64,000 nucleotides of DNA from JAEVLT01 sp050496765 (GTDB taxonomy: Bacteria > Bacillota > Bacilli > Bacillales > Cytobacillaceae), in assembly GCF_050496765.1 (NCBI RefSeq), contig NZ_JBNWEO010000017.1, forward strand, positions 124,001 to 188,000. Reading direction: 5' to 3'. This document shows positions 7,630-23,867 of the stretch, in pieces. The translations under genes were made by a program, and so were the position numbers. The notes under the pieces were generated by a model. It was not told where the DNA came from. It saw only the letters and a list, made by a program, of their open reading frames with translations, and made no database searches. Position 1 is the first letter of the stretch, and each line of letters starts with the position of its first letter.

Positions 7630-7658
7630 TTGCTTAATGGCTAAATTGATGGTATATT
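7630..7658 (+). promoter_or_regulatory. rRNA operon 1, promoter P1
   Basis: TTGCTT (7630-7635) and TATATT (7653-7658) with a 17-bp spacer in an AT-rich stretch, upstream of a second similar promoter. Tandem promoters are typical of Bacillus rrn operons. Confidence 0.7.
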
Positions 7659-7712
7659 ATTAAATGTTGCTGCGAAACAGTGATCTATTTAAAAAAGAAA
7701 ATAAAAAAACTG

Positions 7713-7741
7713 TTGACGTGAGCAATTGAAAATGGTATATT
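7713..7741 (+). promoter_or_regulatory. rRNA operon 1, promoter P2
   Basis: TTGACG (7713-7718) and TATATT (7736-7741) with a 17-bp spacer, about 270 bases before mature 16S. Confidence 0.8.
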
Positions 7742-7780
7742 AATAAAGTCGCTTCTGAGCGGCGGGTTCATTGAAATGAT

Positions 7781-7795
7781 TGTTCTTTGAAAACT
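7781..7795 (+). promoter_or_regulatory. boxA antitermination element, rRNA leader 1
   Basis: TGTTCTTTGAAAACT is the Nus-factor boxA element found in Bacillus rRNA leaders. A near copy lies in the 16S-23S spacer at 9661, and the same pair occurs in operon 2 (13789 and 15609). A small hairpin (GCTTCTGAGC, 7751-7760) lies just upstream, in the boxB-like position. Confidence 0.75.
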
Positions 7796-7825
7796 AAACA
7801 AACAATTACGTCAACAAATAATCAT
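7796..7825 (+). other. 5' strand of the 16S processing stem (RNase III stalk)
   Basis: This leader stretch is complementary, with few interruptions, to 9600-9626 in the 16S-23S spacer, so the two flanks of 16S can form a stem of about 27 pairs, the usual RNase III target. Operon 2 has the identical pair at 13804-13833 and 15548-15574. Confidence 0.75.
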
Positions 7826-7876
7826 GATGTTTTGCTTTTTGAAGCAGCATCAGCCAACGTTAATCAAGTAAGGATC

Positions 7877-8012
7877 GTCGACTAAGAACGCCACATCCTG
7901 TGGCAACATCGACGTCAGCGCATCCTTGCGCAAGTGAGCTATATCAAACCGATTCTTCGGTCGACTAAAAGCCGCAACGTCCTGTTGCGAACGTCGACAC
8001 TAGAACATCCTG

Positions 8013-8015
<3 letters not shown>
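7877..8015 (+). repeat. TCCT-loop hairpin cluster in rRNA leader 1
   Basis: Four hairpins share an ATCCT, TCCT or GTCCT loop: GCCAC-ATCCT-GTGGC (7890-7904), GCGCA-TCCT-TGCGC (7918-7931), CGCAAC-GTCCT-GTTGCG (7973-7989) and GAAC-ATCCT-GTTC (8003-8015). The first and third are enclosed by GTCGA/TCGAC arms. Leader 2 lacks the first two, which form an insertion of about 70 bases here. Confidence 0.8.
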
Positions 8016-9569
<1,554 letters not shown>

Positions 9570-9779
9570 AAAATGTCCTTTCGGACATCAATGAGTTGGA
9601 TGATTATTGACGTATATTGTTCGTTTAGTTTTGAGAGAACAATTCTCTCTTATTTATATTCGTTCTTTGAAAACTAGATAATCGTATAGAAGAAGTACCA
9701 AGCAAGAACCGAGTGATCGCCATTTTAGATTTTCAACCTTTTTCAAGGCGAAATAGAAGCATAGCTGATATGAGCCGCA

Positions 9780-12718
<2,939 letters not shown>

Positions 12719-12800
12719 ATGTAGTTGAATGCGCGAACTTGTTCTTCGTTTACTTCTTCTTGATTACCTAGTTTTGAGGGAATGAACCTCAACAAAATAG

Positions 12801-12917
<117 letters not shown>

Positions 12918-12925
12918 GATTGTAT

Positions 12926-13001
12926 GGAGGATTAGCTCAGCTGGGAGAGCATCTGCCTTACAAGCAGAGGGTCGGCGGTTCGATCCCGTCATCCTCCACC
13001 A
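12926..13001 (+). tRNA. tRNA-Val (anticodon TAC)
   Basis: 76 bases with an encoded CCA; acceptor GGAGGAT/ATCCTCC; anticodon loop CTTACAA. First of nine tRNAs in the cluster. Confidence 0.97.
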
Positions 13002-13019
13002 TATACTATATTTGTTTAT

Positions 13020-13095
<76 letters not shown>

Positions 13096-13102
13096 CGTGT
13101 AC

Positions 13103-13178
13103 GAGCCATTAGCTCAGTCGGTAGAGCATCTGACTTTTAATCAGAGGGTCGAAGGTTCGAGTCCTTCATGGCTCACCA
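13103..13178 (+). tRNA. tRNA-Lys (anticodon TTT)
   Basis: 76 bases with an encoded CCA; acceptor GAGCCAT/ATGGCTC; anticodon loop CTTTTAA. Confidence 0.97.
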
Positions 13179-13192
13179 CTTTTAATGAACAT

Positions 13193-13277
13193 GCGGGTGT
13201 GGCGGAATTGGCAGACGCACCAGACTTAGGATCTGGCGCCGCAAGGCGTGGGGGTTCGACTCCCTTCACCCGCACCA
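13193..13277 (+). tRNA. tRNA-Leu (anticodon TAG)
   Basis: 85 bases with the long variable arm of leucine tRNAs and an encoded CCA; acceptor GCGGGTG/CACCCGC; anticodon TAG. Confidence 0.97.
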
Positions 13278-13287
13278 GTTTGATAAT

Positions 13288-13362
13288 GCGGAAGTAGTTC
13301 AGTGGTAGAACACCACCTTGCCAAGGTGGGGGTCGCGGGTTCGAATCCCGTCTTCCGCTCCA
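13288..13362 (+). tRNA. tRNA-Gly (anticodon GCC)
   Basis: 75 bases with an encoded CCA; acceptor GCGGAAG/CTTCCGC; anticodon arm CCACC-TTGCCAA-GGTGG. Confidence 0.97.
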
Positions 13363-13367
13363 TTATT

Positions 13368-13456
13368 GCCGGGGTGGCGGAACTGGCAGACGCACAGGAC
13401 TTAAAATCCTGCGGTAGGTGACTACCGTACCGGTTCGATTCCGGTCCTCGGCACCA
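13368..13456 (+). tRNA. tRNA-Leu (anticodon TAA)
   Basis: 89 bases with a long variable arm (GGTAGGTGACTACC) and an encoded CCA; anticodon TAA. Confidence 0.97.
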
Positions 13457-13466
13457 TTACTAAAAT

Positions 13467-13540
<74 letters not shown>

Positions 13541-13547
13541 CTTATAT

Positions 13548-13624
13548 CGGGAAGTAGCTCAGCTTGGTAGAGCACTTGGTTTGGGACCAAGGGGTCGCAG
13601 GTTCGAATCCTGTCTTCCCGACCA
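13548..13624 (+). tRNA. tRNA-Pro (anticodon TGG)
   Basis: 77 bases with an encoded CCA; acceptor CGGGAAG/CTTCCCG; anticodon loop TTTGGGA gives TGG. Confidence 0.97.
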
Positions 13625-13637
13625 GTAAGGTCATTTT

Positions 13638-13713
13638 GGGGGATTAGCTCAGCTGGGAGAGCGCCTGCTTTGCACGCAGGAGGTCAGCGGTTCGATCCCG
13701 CTATCCTCCACCA
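13638..13713 (+). tRNA. tRNA-Ala (anticodon TGC)
   Basis: 76 bases with an encoded CCA; acceptor GGGGGAT/ATCCTCC includes the G3-U70 wobble pair that identifies alanine tRNAs; anticodon TGC. Last tRNA before the second rRNA operon. Confidence 0.97.
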
Positions 13714-13734
13714 TTTAAATTTTAAAAAAAGATA

Positions 13735-13763
13735 TTGACTTTATATTTTAAAGTTGATATTAT
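13735..13763 (+). promoter_or_regulatory. rRNA operon 2 promoter
   Basis: TTGACT (13735-13740) and TATTAT (13758-13763) with a 17-bp spacer, 21 bases after the last tRNA. The sequence differs from both promoters of operon 1, and only one promoter is visible, so the second rRNA operon may be driven both by this and by read-through from operon 1. Confidence 0.7.
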
Positions 13764-13788
13764 TAAAAAGTTACTCCTCGGCAATGAT

Positions 13789-13803
13789 TGTTCTTTGAAA
13801 ACT
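13789..13803 (+). promoter_or_regulatory. boxA antitermination element, rRNA leader 2
   Basis: TGTTCTTTGAAAACT, identical to the element in leader 1 (7781-7795). From here leader 2 matches leader 1 until about 13870. Confidence 0.75.
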
Positions 13804-13907
13804 AAACAAACAATTACGTCAACAAATAATCATGATGTTTTGCTTTTTGAAGCAGCATCAGCCAACGTTAATTTTAAATGAGCTATATCAAACGTTTCTG
13901 TTCTTCG

Positions 13908-13960
13908 GTCGACTAAAAGCCGCAACGTCCTGTTGCGAACGTCGACACTAGAGCATCCTG

Positions 13961-13963
<3 letters not shown>
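13908..13963 (+). repeat. TCCT-loop hairpins in rRNA leader 2
   Basis: A GTCGAC-bounded hairpin with the CGCAAC-GTCCT-GTTGCG core (13908-13946) and a second, weaker one GAGC-ATCCT-GTTC (13951-13963), which overlaps the mature 16S start. Compared with leader 1, the two upstream hairpins are missing. Confidence 0.75.
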
Positions 13964-15517
<1,554 letters not shown>

Positions 15518-15727
15518 AAAATGTCCTTTCGGACATCAATGAGTTGGATGATTATTGACGTATATTGTTCGTTTAGTTTTGAGAGAACAATTCTCTCTTA
15601 TTTATATTCGTTCTTTGAAAACTAGATAATCGTATAGAAGAAGTACCAAGCAAGAACCGAGTGATCGCCATTTTAGATTTTCAACCTTTTTCAAGGCGAA
15701 ATAGAAGCATAGCTGATATGAGCCGCA

Positions 15728-18666
<2,939 letters not shown>

Positions 18667-18748
18667 ATGTAGTTGAATGCGCGAACTCGTTCTTCTTTTA
18701 CTTCTTCTTGATTACCTAGTTTTGAGGGAATGAACCTCAACAAAATAG

Positions 18749-18865
<117 letters not shown>

Positions 18866-18870
18866 AAAGA

Positions 18871-18902
18871 AAAAGACAATCCTTAAAGGATTGTCTTTTT
18901 TG
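18871..18902 (+). terminator. Terminator of rRNA operon 2
   Basis: A 12-bp stem (AAAAGACAATCC with GGATTGTCTTTT) around a 5-base loop, ending in six T residues. Confidence 0.92.
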
Positions 18903-19039
18903 TAATATCAGAATTTATATCTTAACTTATCTCTTGACTATTAAAAGGTAAAAAATGGTTTATAGAGACGTTTATCGCCATAAAGATACCAATAAAAATG
19001 AAGGAGTCCAATTCTCATATTTATCAAGATAAATGGTCA

Positions 19040-19310
19040 CTAGAGGCTTCCCTAATGCCCAATTCTCCTGTTTTTTGGGTCAAAGCGGTCATAACTAGCT
19101 TCCTTAATGCCCGATTCCCCTGTTTTTTGGGTCAAAACGGTCATAACTAGCTTCCTTAATGCCCAATTCTCCTGTTTTTTGGGTCAAAACGGTCACTACT
19201 AGCTTCCCTAATGCCCAATTCTCCTGTTTTTTGGGTCAAAACGGTCATAACTAGCTTCCCTAATGGCCAATTCCCCTATTTTTCAGGGTGAAATGGTACT
19301 ACTGGTTCCC
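19040..19310. repeat. 52-bp tandem repeat array, five units
   Basis: Units start at about 19040, 19095, 19147, 19199 and 19251; the middle ones are exactly 52 bp apart and nearly identical. Each holds CCTAATGCCCAATTCTCCTG followed by a T run, GGGTCAAAACGGTCA and TAACTAGC. The first unit carries a small insertion and the last is degenerate. CCCAA and TTGGG inside each unit can pair. 52 is not a multiple of three, so it does not encode a repeat protein. There is no gene in 18903-19528; apart from this array and the terminator at 19384 I see only a sequence (near 19325-19375) reminiscent of Bacillaceae intergenic debris. Confidence 0.85.
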
Positions 19311-19383
19311 CCGCACGCCCCCCGGAAAGCGAGTGCCTGGAGCGGAAATCAACAGACCTCGTTTATCCGCCAAACTAAAAAGG

Positions 19384-19409
19384 ACCGGGCGGTTTTTGCC
19401 CGGTTTTTC
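19384..19409 (+). terminator. Isolated terminator hairpin
   Basis: ACCGGGC/GCCCGGT stem with a loop of seven, then TTTTTC. No gene is seen that it would serve; it may shield the ctsR promoter from rRNA read-through. Confidence 0.75.
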
Positions 19410-19528
19410 TTGTTTGTCCATCTGTCCAACTCTTGCTCAAATCCTCACCAATCATAAGATCCATTTTTTTAGCAAGGAACAGGTTTTGCACTTCAAATAG
19501 TTGGAGAAAATATCTTAGTATTAGACCG

Positions 19529-19578
19529 TTGCACCGGCATTGGTTTTTCATGTATAATTAATGTCAAATATAGTCAAA
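19529..19578 (+). promoter_or_regulatory. ctsR operon promoter and CtsR operator, displaced by IS insertion
   Basis: TTGCAC (19529-19534) and TATAAT (19553-19558), 18-bp spacer, are followed by a heptad direct repeat TGTCAAA-TAT-AGTCAAA (19562-19578). This matches the known CtsR operator design (two RGTCAAA-type heptads three bases apart). It would normally lie about 50 bases before ctsR, but the insertion sequence at 19584-21421 now separates the two. Confidence 0.82.
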
Positions 19579-19662
19579 GTCAGGTAGTGTCAAAAGTTCT
19601 ATGAAAACTACCTAGCGATTTAATATTTCTTCCATTTACTGGGCGGGTATGCCCCCGCAACC

Positions 19663-19788
19663 GCTCTTGACAAACACGCCAATGGTTTGCGTTTACTTTA
19701 CCAAGGGCGACGGGGACAAAAAGAAGGCATGCTAAATAGCCCTTGGTTTTTCCATTTTAAACCATTGGCTAGTTCGGTTTGTCAAGAG
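19663..19788. repeat. Long nested palindrome inside the IS, downstream of the transposase
   Basis: Three nested arm pairs: GCTCTTGACAAAC (19663-19675) with GTTTGTCAAGAG (19777-19788), GCCAATGGTTT (19678-19688) with AAACCATTGGC (19759-19769), and ACCAAGGGC (19700-19708) with GCCCTTGGT (19739-19747), around a loop of about 30 bases. Transcripts from either side would fold into a long hairpin. Confidence 0.85.
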
Positions 19789-19838
19789 TTCGCTTCGCCG
19801 GATGCTAGTTTTATTCAAGGGCTCTGCTAAACAAAAAG

Positions 19839-21323
19839 TTAGGTAGACCGCTGCTGGATAATCCAGCGTTGAGCTAATTCCATTAACTTTGTCCATCGCG
19901 CGGGCATTGTAGGAAGCCCTGATAGTTCTGGATTCACTACCGGGACTTTGCCCTCTAAACTTGCATGTGGACGAAGGAAATTAAAGTACGCCACAAACAA
20001 CGTGACAAAAGAAACTGAACCATGTTCCGACCCAAAGCCATGAGTGGAACGATAGTTGCCCTTAAAAGTGCGGTTAAGTCTCTCGATAATTTGCTTAAGA
20101 GGTCTGTATTCCGTCGAAACAGGATCGTCGTTTGTCAGCCCAATCACTTGCTTCACATCAAAGGAAATGCCGTGCTGTGCGAAGAAATGTTGGGCTAGCA
20201 GATAGATCGGATTTCCGTCTACCACAAAGGTTAAATCTTTTGGAATCTCTTTCATCTTCAATAAGACATCATCCATTGCACGAATAGCGGAAACCGTATC
20301 TCGATTCGGTGAGACCGGATAAGAAAGGATGATTTTCTTCACCGCATCGAAAAAGAAAAATAAGTAATGCCAGTGACCATTCACTCGAATATAGGTTTCA
20401 TCGCCACAAAATTGATCGGAAAGCTCGTAAGGGTAATGATCAATATATGGCTTAAGCAAAAGAGCGACGCTGTTTTCGTAGTTCAAAATCGTTTGATGTG
20501 AAATGGATACACCATGGACATCCTGCATAATGGCAGCTGTTTTACGAGCTGAAAGGCCATAGTTGACATGGTAAGTTAGAATCAACCCCAATGTATGTGG
20601 AGATGCGTAAATCTTTGACAAATCCACTACTGGAAGTTCAGGTGATTCCTTGGAAAGAGGCTTAAAATCAAGGTGAAACCGGCGAAAAATGTATCGTAAT
20701 TTAAATGCCTGCGGATCCTTTTTAAACCGTTTCTTTTCTTTGGAAGACATGCCGTTTAGTTTCTTTTGGTAATAGGGACAATCGTTATTTTTGCACTTGA
20801 ACACGTCAAAATCTTGTCGCTCCTTAACTTTTTCAAGGGTTTTTGAACAATGAGGGCACTTAAGAATAGCCTCTTTCAAATAACGACTCTTATTGTTAAA
20901 AAGGCAGGAACATACCTTACATTGATACTGTCCTTTGCCTCCATTATTGGCATAAAGATAATCCGATGGAGCACCACACGCTGGACAGTTCATTGACTTA
21001 GGTACAATTGCTTTTGTATTTGAACGTCTTTGAACCGGTTTTAAGGGTTTACCGTTTTTCTCAAGATAATCGGTGAGGAGTTTTTGATAATCAAGTTTTT
21101 CAAAGGTTTCGATGATAGGAAGTTCATCGACTTGAAGTTTTCGATAAGGTTTATTAACAGGCGTTTCTTCAGGTTTTTCAAACATACCCTTTCCAACGAG
21201 AAGTGTAAGTAATGTTCGAATTACCTGATCTTGATGCTTGATAAATTCCATTAAATAAGTTAATAATTGAGGGTACAAACTTGTCACTTCCAATCTGGGA
21301 TGTTGTGTGTGGGGTAACCTCAA
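19839..21323 (-). CDS. DDE transposase with two N-terminal zinc ribbons
   Basis: 494-residue transposase of the insertion sequence. Zinc-ribbon pairs C113-x2-C116...C135-x2-C138 and C156-x2-C159...C177/C182 precede a helix-turn-helix-like stretch (GLSARKTAAIMQD region) and an IS6/IS240-like DDE catalytic core: D308 in GDETYIRVNG, D369 in VVDGNPIY, E414 in QIIERLNRTFKGNYR. The YFNFLRPH motif near the end is typical of such cores. The start is TTG at 21323 with AAGGA just upstream on the - strand; later starts are possible. I do not assign an IS family with certainty. No stop or frameshift is seen, so it may be active. Confidence 0.88.
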   Translation of the reverse strand: MRLPHTQHPRLEVTSLYPQLLTYLMEFIKHQDQVIRTLLTLLVGKGMFEKPEETPVNKPYRKLQVDELPIIETFEKLDYQKLLTDYLEKNGKPLKPVQRRSNTKAIVPKSMNCPACGAPSDYLYANNGGKGQYQCKVCSCLFNNKSRYLKEAILKCPHCSKTLEKVKERQDFDVFKCKNNDCPYYQKKLNGMSSKEKKRFKKDPQAFKLRYIFRRFHLDFKPLSKESPELPVVDLSKIYASPHTLGLILTYHVNYGLSARKTAAIMQDVHGVSISHQTILNYENSVALLLKPYIDHYPYELSDQFCGDETYIRVNGHWHYLFFFFDAVKKIILSYPVSPNRDTVSAIRAMDDVLLKMKEIPKDLTFVVDGNPIYLLAQHFFAQHGISFDVKQVIGLTNDDPVSTEYRPLKQIIERLNRTFKGNYRSTHGFGSEHGSVSFVTLFVAYFNFLRPHASLEGKVPVVNPELSGLPTMPARWTKLMELAQRWIIQQRST

Positions 21324-21445
21324 TTATCCTTAGATTTTAGGGGGTGGCAAGTTTTTTGCATTTTAAAGCCCACTAAATCAAGGATTTATTAACTTTTTAA
21401 TATATAACTTTTGACAATACGCAAAGTCAGATAGGGGGTGCGTAG

Positions 21446-21907
21446 ATGAGAAACATCTCCGATATCATTGAAAATTATTTAAAACATGTCTTAGAAATGA
21501 GTGAAGAGGATTTAGTCGAAATTAAGAGAAGTGAGATTGCGGATAAATTTCAGTGTGTACCATCTCAAATAAACTATGTCATTAATACTCGATTTACTAT
21601 TGAACGGGGATATATCGTCGAAAGCAAACGCGGCGGCGGAGGCTATATTCGAATCATGAAAGTTCAATCTCATGATGCTGCCCAACTAATTGACCATTTA
21701 TTGTCACTTTTTGATAACAGGATTAGCCAGGCAAGTGCCGAAGATGTTATTTATCGGCTTGTGCAAGAGGAAATTATTACAACAAGAGAAGCGAAAATTA
21801 TGCTTAGTGTTATCGACAGATCTGTTCTTTACATCGAATTGCCATATCGGGATGAACTGAGGGCACGGATGCTTAAAGCGATGTTGACAACATTAAAATT
21901 TAAATAA
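21446..21907 (+). CDS. ctsR: Transcriptional repressor of class III heat-shock genes
   Basis: Dimeric winged-helix repressor of clp genes and of its own operon; it is inactivated by heat through its glycine-rich wing and removed by McsB/ClpCP. The N-terminal DNA-binding half is near-identical to B. subtilis: IKRSEIADKFQCVPSQINYV, then the wing with SKRGGGGYIRI at about residues 61-71; the C-terminal half forms the four-helix dimer domain. 153 residues, normal. The start is ATG 21446 behind AGGGGGTG. The gene is intact, but an IS lies between it and its CtsR-controlled promoter, and the following gap to mcsA is 333 bp instead of a few bases. Confidence 0.95.
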   Translation: MRNISDIIENYLKHVLEMSEEDLVEIKRSEIADKFQCVPSQINYVINTRFTIERGYIVESKRGGGGYIRIMKVQSHDAAQLIDHLLSLFDNRISQASAEDVIYRLVQEEIITTREAKIMLSVIDRSVLYIELPYRDELRARMLKAMLTTLKFK

Positions 21908-22240
21908 ACAGCAGCAGCAGGTAGGCAGAAAAGACAGCTGAGAAAATCTGTTTATAATATGATCCGAATTTACAGTAATCACAAACTTGGATTGTTTGCA
22001 GGGTTAGCCGAGGTTAAATGCCAGCCCCATTATAATCAATGTTATTGAGGGAAACATCAATGGCAGAAAGCAGGAAATCTGCTATATTGTAACGAACTTA
22101 ATCAATGCAAATGATAATGTTAAAGAAAACTCGGCGATTGACAAGACTTTTGAACAAAATTTGAAGTACAGTTGAATTGCGCATACAAAATATATCGTTA
22201 CTAATTCTGATTTAATGCCAAGCGAGCTGGAGGGGGAAAA
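21908..22240 (+). other. 333-bp non-coding gap between ctsR and mcsA
   Basis: In B. subtilis these genes are almost contiguous. Here I find no ORF of interest. TATAAT occurs at 21953 and 22031 and TTGACA at 22138, but none has a convincing partner element at 16-18 bp; TTGTTT (21992) with TTAAAT (22014) is the nearest to a promoter. A small hairpin AGCAG/CTGCT lies near 22069-22083. It may hold a new promoter for mcsA-mcsB-clpC or be an inert insertion. Confidence 0.5.
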
Positions 22241-22780
22241 ATGATCTGTCAGGAGTGCAATCAAAACCCGGCAACGCTTCATTTTACGAAAATCGTAAAT
22301 GGAGAAAAAACGGAAGTTCACCTTTGTGAGAAATGTGCCCAAGAAAAAGGTGAAATGTTTATGCTGCACGGAGGTTCAGGTTTTTCATTTAACAATTTAC
22401 TAGCAGGCATTTTGAATATGGAGCCCGCCTTCCAACACCCCAATCAAAATGCTTTTCACCAAGAGGAAGTACTGCAATGTGAAAAGTGTTCCATGACCTA
22501 TCCGCAATTTGTTAATGCAGGCCGCTTCGGGTGTTCCCATTGCTACGAGACTTTTAAAGAACAGCTCAAGCCTGTATTAAGAAGGCTTCATGGCGGGAAT
22601 TGGGCACATCACGGGAAAATTCCAAAGCGGGCAGGTGGGGGGATTCACTTGCGCAAAAAAATTGAAGAGCTTAAAGGTTTGTTGAAGGAAAAAATCACCA
22701 ACGAAGAATTTGAAAAAGCAGCTGAAATTAGAGACGAAATTCGTTCCCTTGAGAAAGAAGCGGCAGGGGGGGAAGAATAA
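22241..22780 (+). CDS. mcsA: McsA, zinc-binding activator of McsB
   Basis: Cofactor that activates the arginine kinase McsB and helps remove CtsR during stress. The 179-residue protein has paired zinc motifs: CQEC near the N terminus with CEKC (about residue 29), then CEKC and CSHC around residues 80-100. A UVR-type helical motif (LRKKIEELKGLLKEKI, then EFEKAAEIRDEIRSLEKE) closes the protein. The start is ATG 22241 behind a GGAGGGGG site. The stop directly abuts the mcsB start, so the pair is coupled. Confidence 0.94.
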   Translation: MICQECNQNPATLHFTKIVNGEKTEVHLCEKCAQEKGEMFMLHGGSGFSFNNLLAGILNMEPAFQHPNQNAFHQEEVLQCEKCSMTYPQFVNAGRFGCSHCYETFKEQLKPVLRRLHGGNWAHHGKIPKRAGGGIHLRKKIEELKGLLKEKITNEEFEKAAEIRDEIRSLEKEAAGGEE

Positions 22781-23854
22781 ATGTCACTCGAACGATTTAT
22801 CAGTCAAGCAATTAGTTCATGGATGAGTGAAGAAGGGCCTGATTCAGATATTGTTTTAAGTTCGCGCATTCGTTTGGCTCGGAATTTTGAAGAATTTAAA
22901 TTTCCAACCATTTTTTCTCATGAAGAAGCAAAAGCTGTCATTGAAAAAATGGAAGAGATTCATAAAGAAGCAGGTTTTAAGAAATATGGATCAATGGAAT
23001 TACTGAAAATAGATGAAATGCAGCCACTGCAAAAAAGGGTGTTGGTTGAAAAACACCTCATTAGCCCTCAATTGGCAGAAGATTCACCATATGGAGCCTG
23101 CCTGGTAACAGAAAATGAAGAAGTAAGTATAATGATCAACGAGGAAGACCACCTTCGAATCCAATGTTTATTTCCGGGTCTGCAGCTTTCTGAAGCTTTA
23201 CAGACAGCCAATGATATGGATGACTGGCTTGAAGGGCGCCTACATTATGCGTTTGATGAAGAGCGTGGATATTTGACCAGTTGTCCGACAAATGTAGGAA
23301 CTGGGCTAAGGGCATCCGTTATGATGCACTTGCCAGGGTTAATTTTAACCCAGCAGCTGAATCGGATCATACCGGCGATTAATCAGCTAGGATTAGTGGT
23401 AAGAGGAATATATGGTGAAGGCAGTGAAGCGTTAGGGAATATATTCCAAATATCAAACCAAATAACATTGGGAAAATCGGAACAGGATATTGTTGAAGAT
23501 TTACAAAGTGTTGTTAGCCAATTGATTTCTCAAGAAAGGTCTGCGCGTGACGCATTACGAAAAACTTCGGACATACAATTAGAAGACAGGGTGTATCGAT
23601 CTTATGGGATTTTGACGAACAGCCGCATCATTGAAACGAAAGAAGCAGCAAGGTGTTTATCAGACGTTCGACTTGGGATTGATATGGGATACATCAAGAA
23701 TGTTTCCAAAACTATTTTAAATGAATTAATGATCTTAACTCAACCGGGTTTTCTTCAGCTGTATGCCGGCGGGCCGTTAAGACCGCATGAACGGGATATT
23801 CGAAGAGCCGCCCTTATTCGGGAAAGGTTAATGATGGAACAAGATAAAAAGTAA
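22781..23854 (+). CDS. mcsB: Protein arginine kinase McsB
   Basis: Phosphorylates arginines on unfolded proteins and on CtsR, marking them for ClpCP. It belongs to the phosphagen kinase (ATP:guanido) fold: SSRIRLARN (nucleotide arginines) near residue 28 and CPTNVGTGLRASVMMHLPGL around residues 168-187, with the conserved cysteine of guanido kinases. 357 residues, normal. It starts on the base after the mcsA stop, with a G-rich ribosome site inside mcsA. clpC follows 13 bases after its end. Confidence 0.95.
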   Translation: MSLERFISQAISSWMSEEGPDSDIVLSSRIRLARNFEEFKFPTIFSHEEAKAVIEKMEEIHKEAGFKKYGSMELLKIDEMQPLQKRVLVEKHLISPQLAEDSPYGACLVTENEEVSIMINEEDHLRIQCLFPGLQLSEALQTANDMDDWLEGRLHYAFDEERGYLTSCPTNVGTGLRASVMMHLPGLILTQQLNRIIPAINQLGLVVRGIYGEGSEALGNIFQISNQITLGKSEQDIVEDLQSVVSQLISQERSARDALRKTSDIQLEDRVYRSYGILTNSRIIETKEAARCLSDVRLGIDMGYIKNVSKTILNELMILTQPGFLQLYAGGPLRPHERDIRRAALIRERLMMEQDKK

Positions 23855-23867
23855 GGAGGAAATCAAT

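Larger units (their letters stand above)
19584..21421 (-). mobile_element. Complete insertion sequence in the ctsR leader
   Basis: Both ends carry the inverted repeat TGTCAAAAGTT (19588-19598 and, inverted, 21406-21416), with similarity extending outward (GTAG / GTAT) and inward (CTAT / ATAT). The flanks CAAAGTCAG at 19575-19583 and 21422-21430 are an exact 9-bp direct repeat, read as the target duplication; by comparison of ends it could be 8 bp. The element is about 1838 bp with one transposase gene on the - strand. Removing it restores a continuous CtsR operator, ribosome site and ctsR start. Confidence 0.85.

Noticed and set aside
19040..19310. Possible CRISPR array
   Set aside because: The whole 52-bp unit repeats without unique spacers, no cas genes are nearby, and units vary by point changes only.
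19263..19500. Short + strand ORFs of 64 and 70 codons after the tandem repeats
   Set aside because: They have no convincing ribosome site, run through a terminator hairpin and show no recognisable motif.
19483..19508. Sigma-B promoter for the ctsR operon (as in B. subtilis)
   Set aside because: GTTTTG with GGAGAA 14 bases on matches the sigma-B consensus poorly; not enough to call.
21411..21439. Hybrid promoter made by TTGACA in the right IS end
   Set aside because: No -10-like hexamer occurs 16-18 bp downstream; that position is the G-rich ribosome site of ctsR.
22082..22369. ORF of 95 codons on the - strand overlapping the mcsA start
   Set aside because: It is antisense to mcsA, lacks a ribosome site and has no family resemblance.
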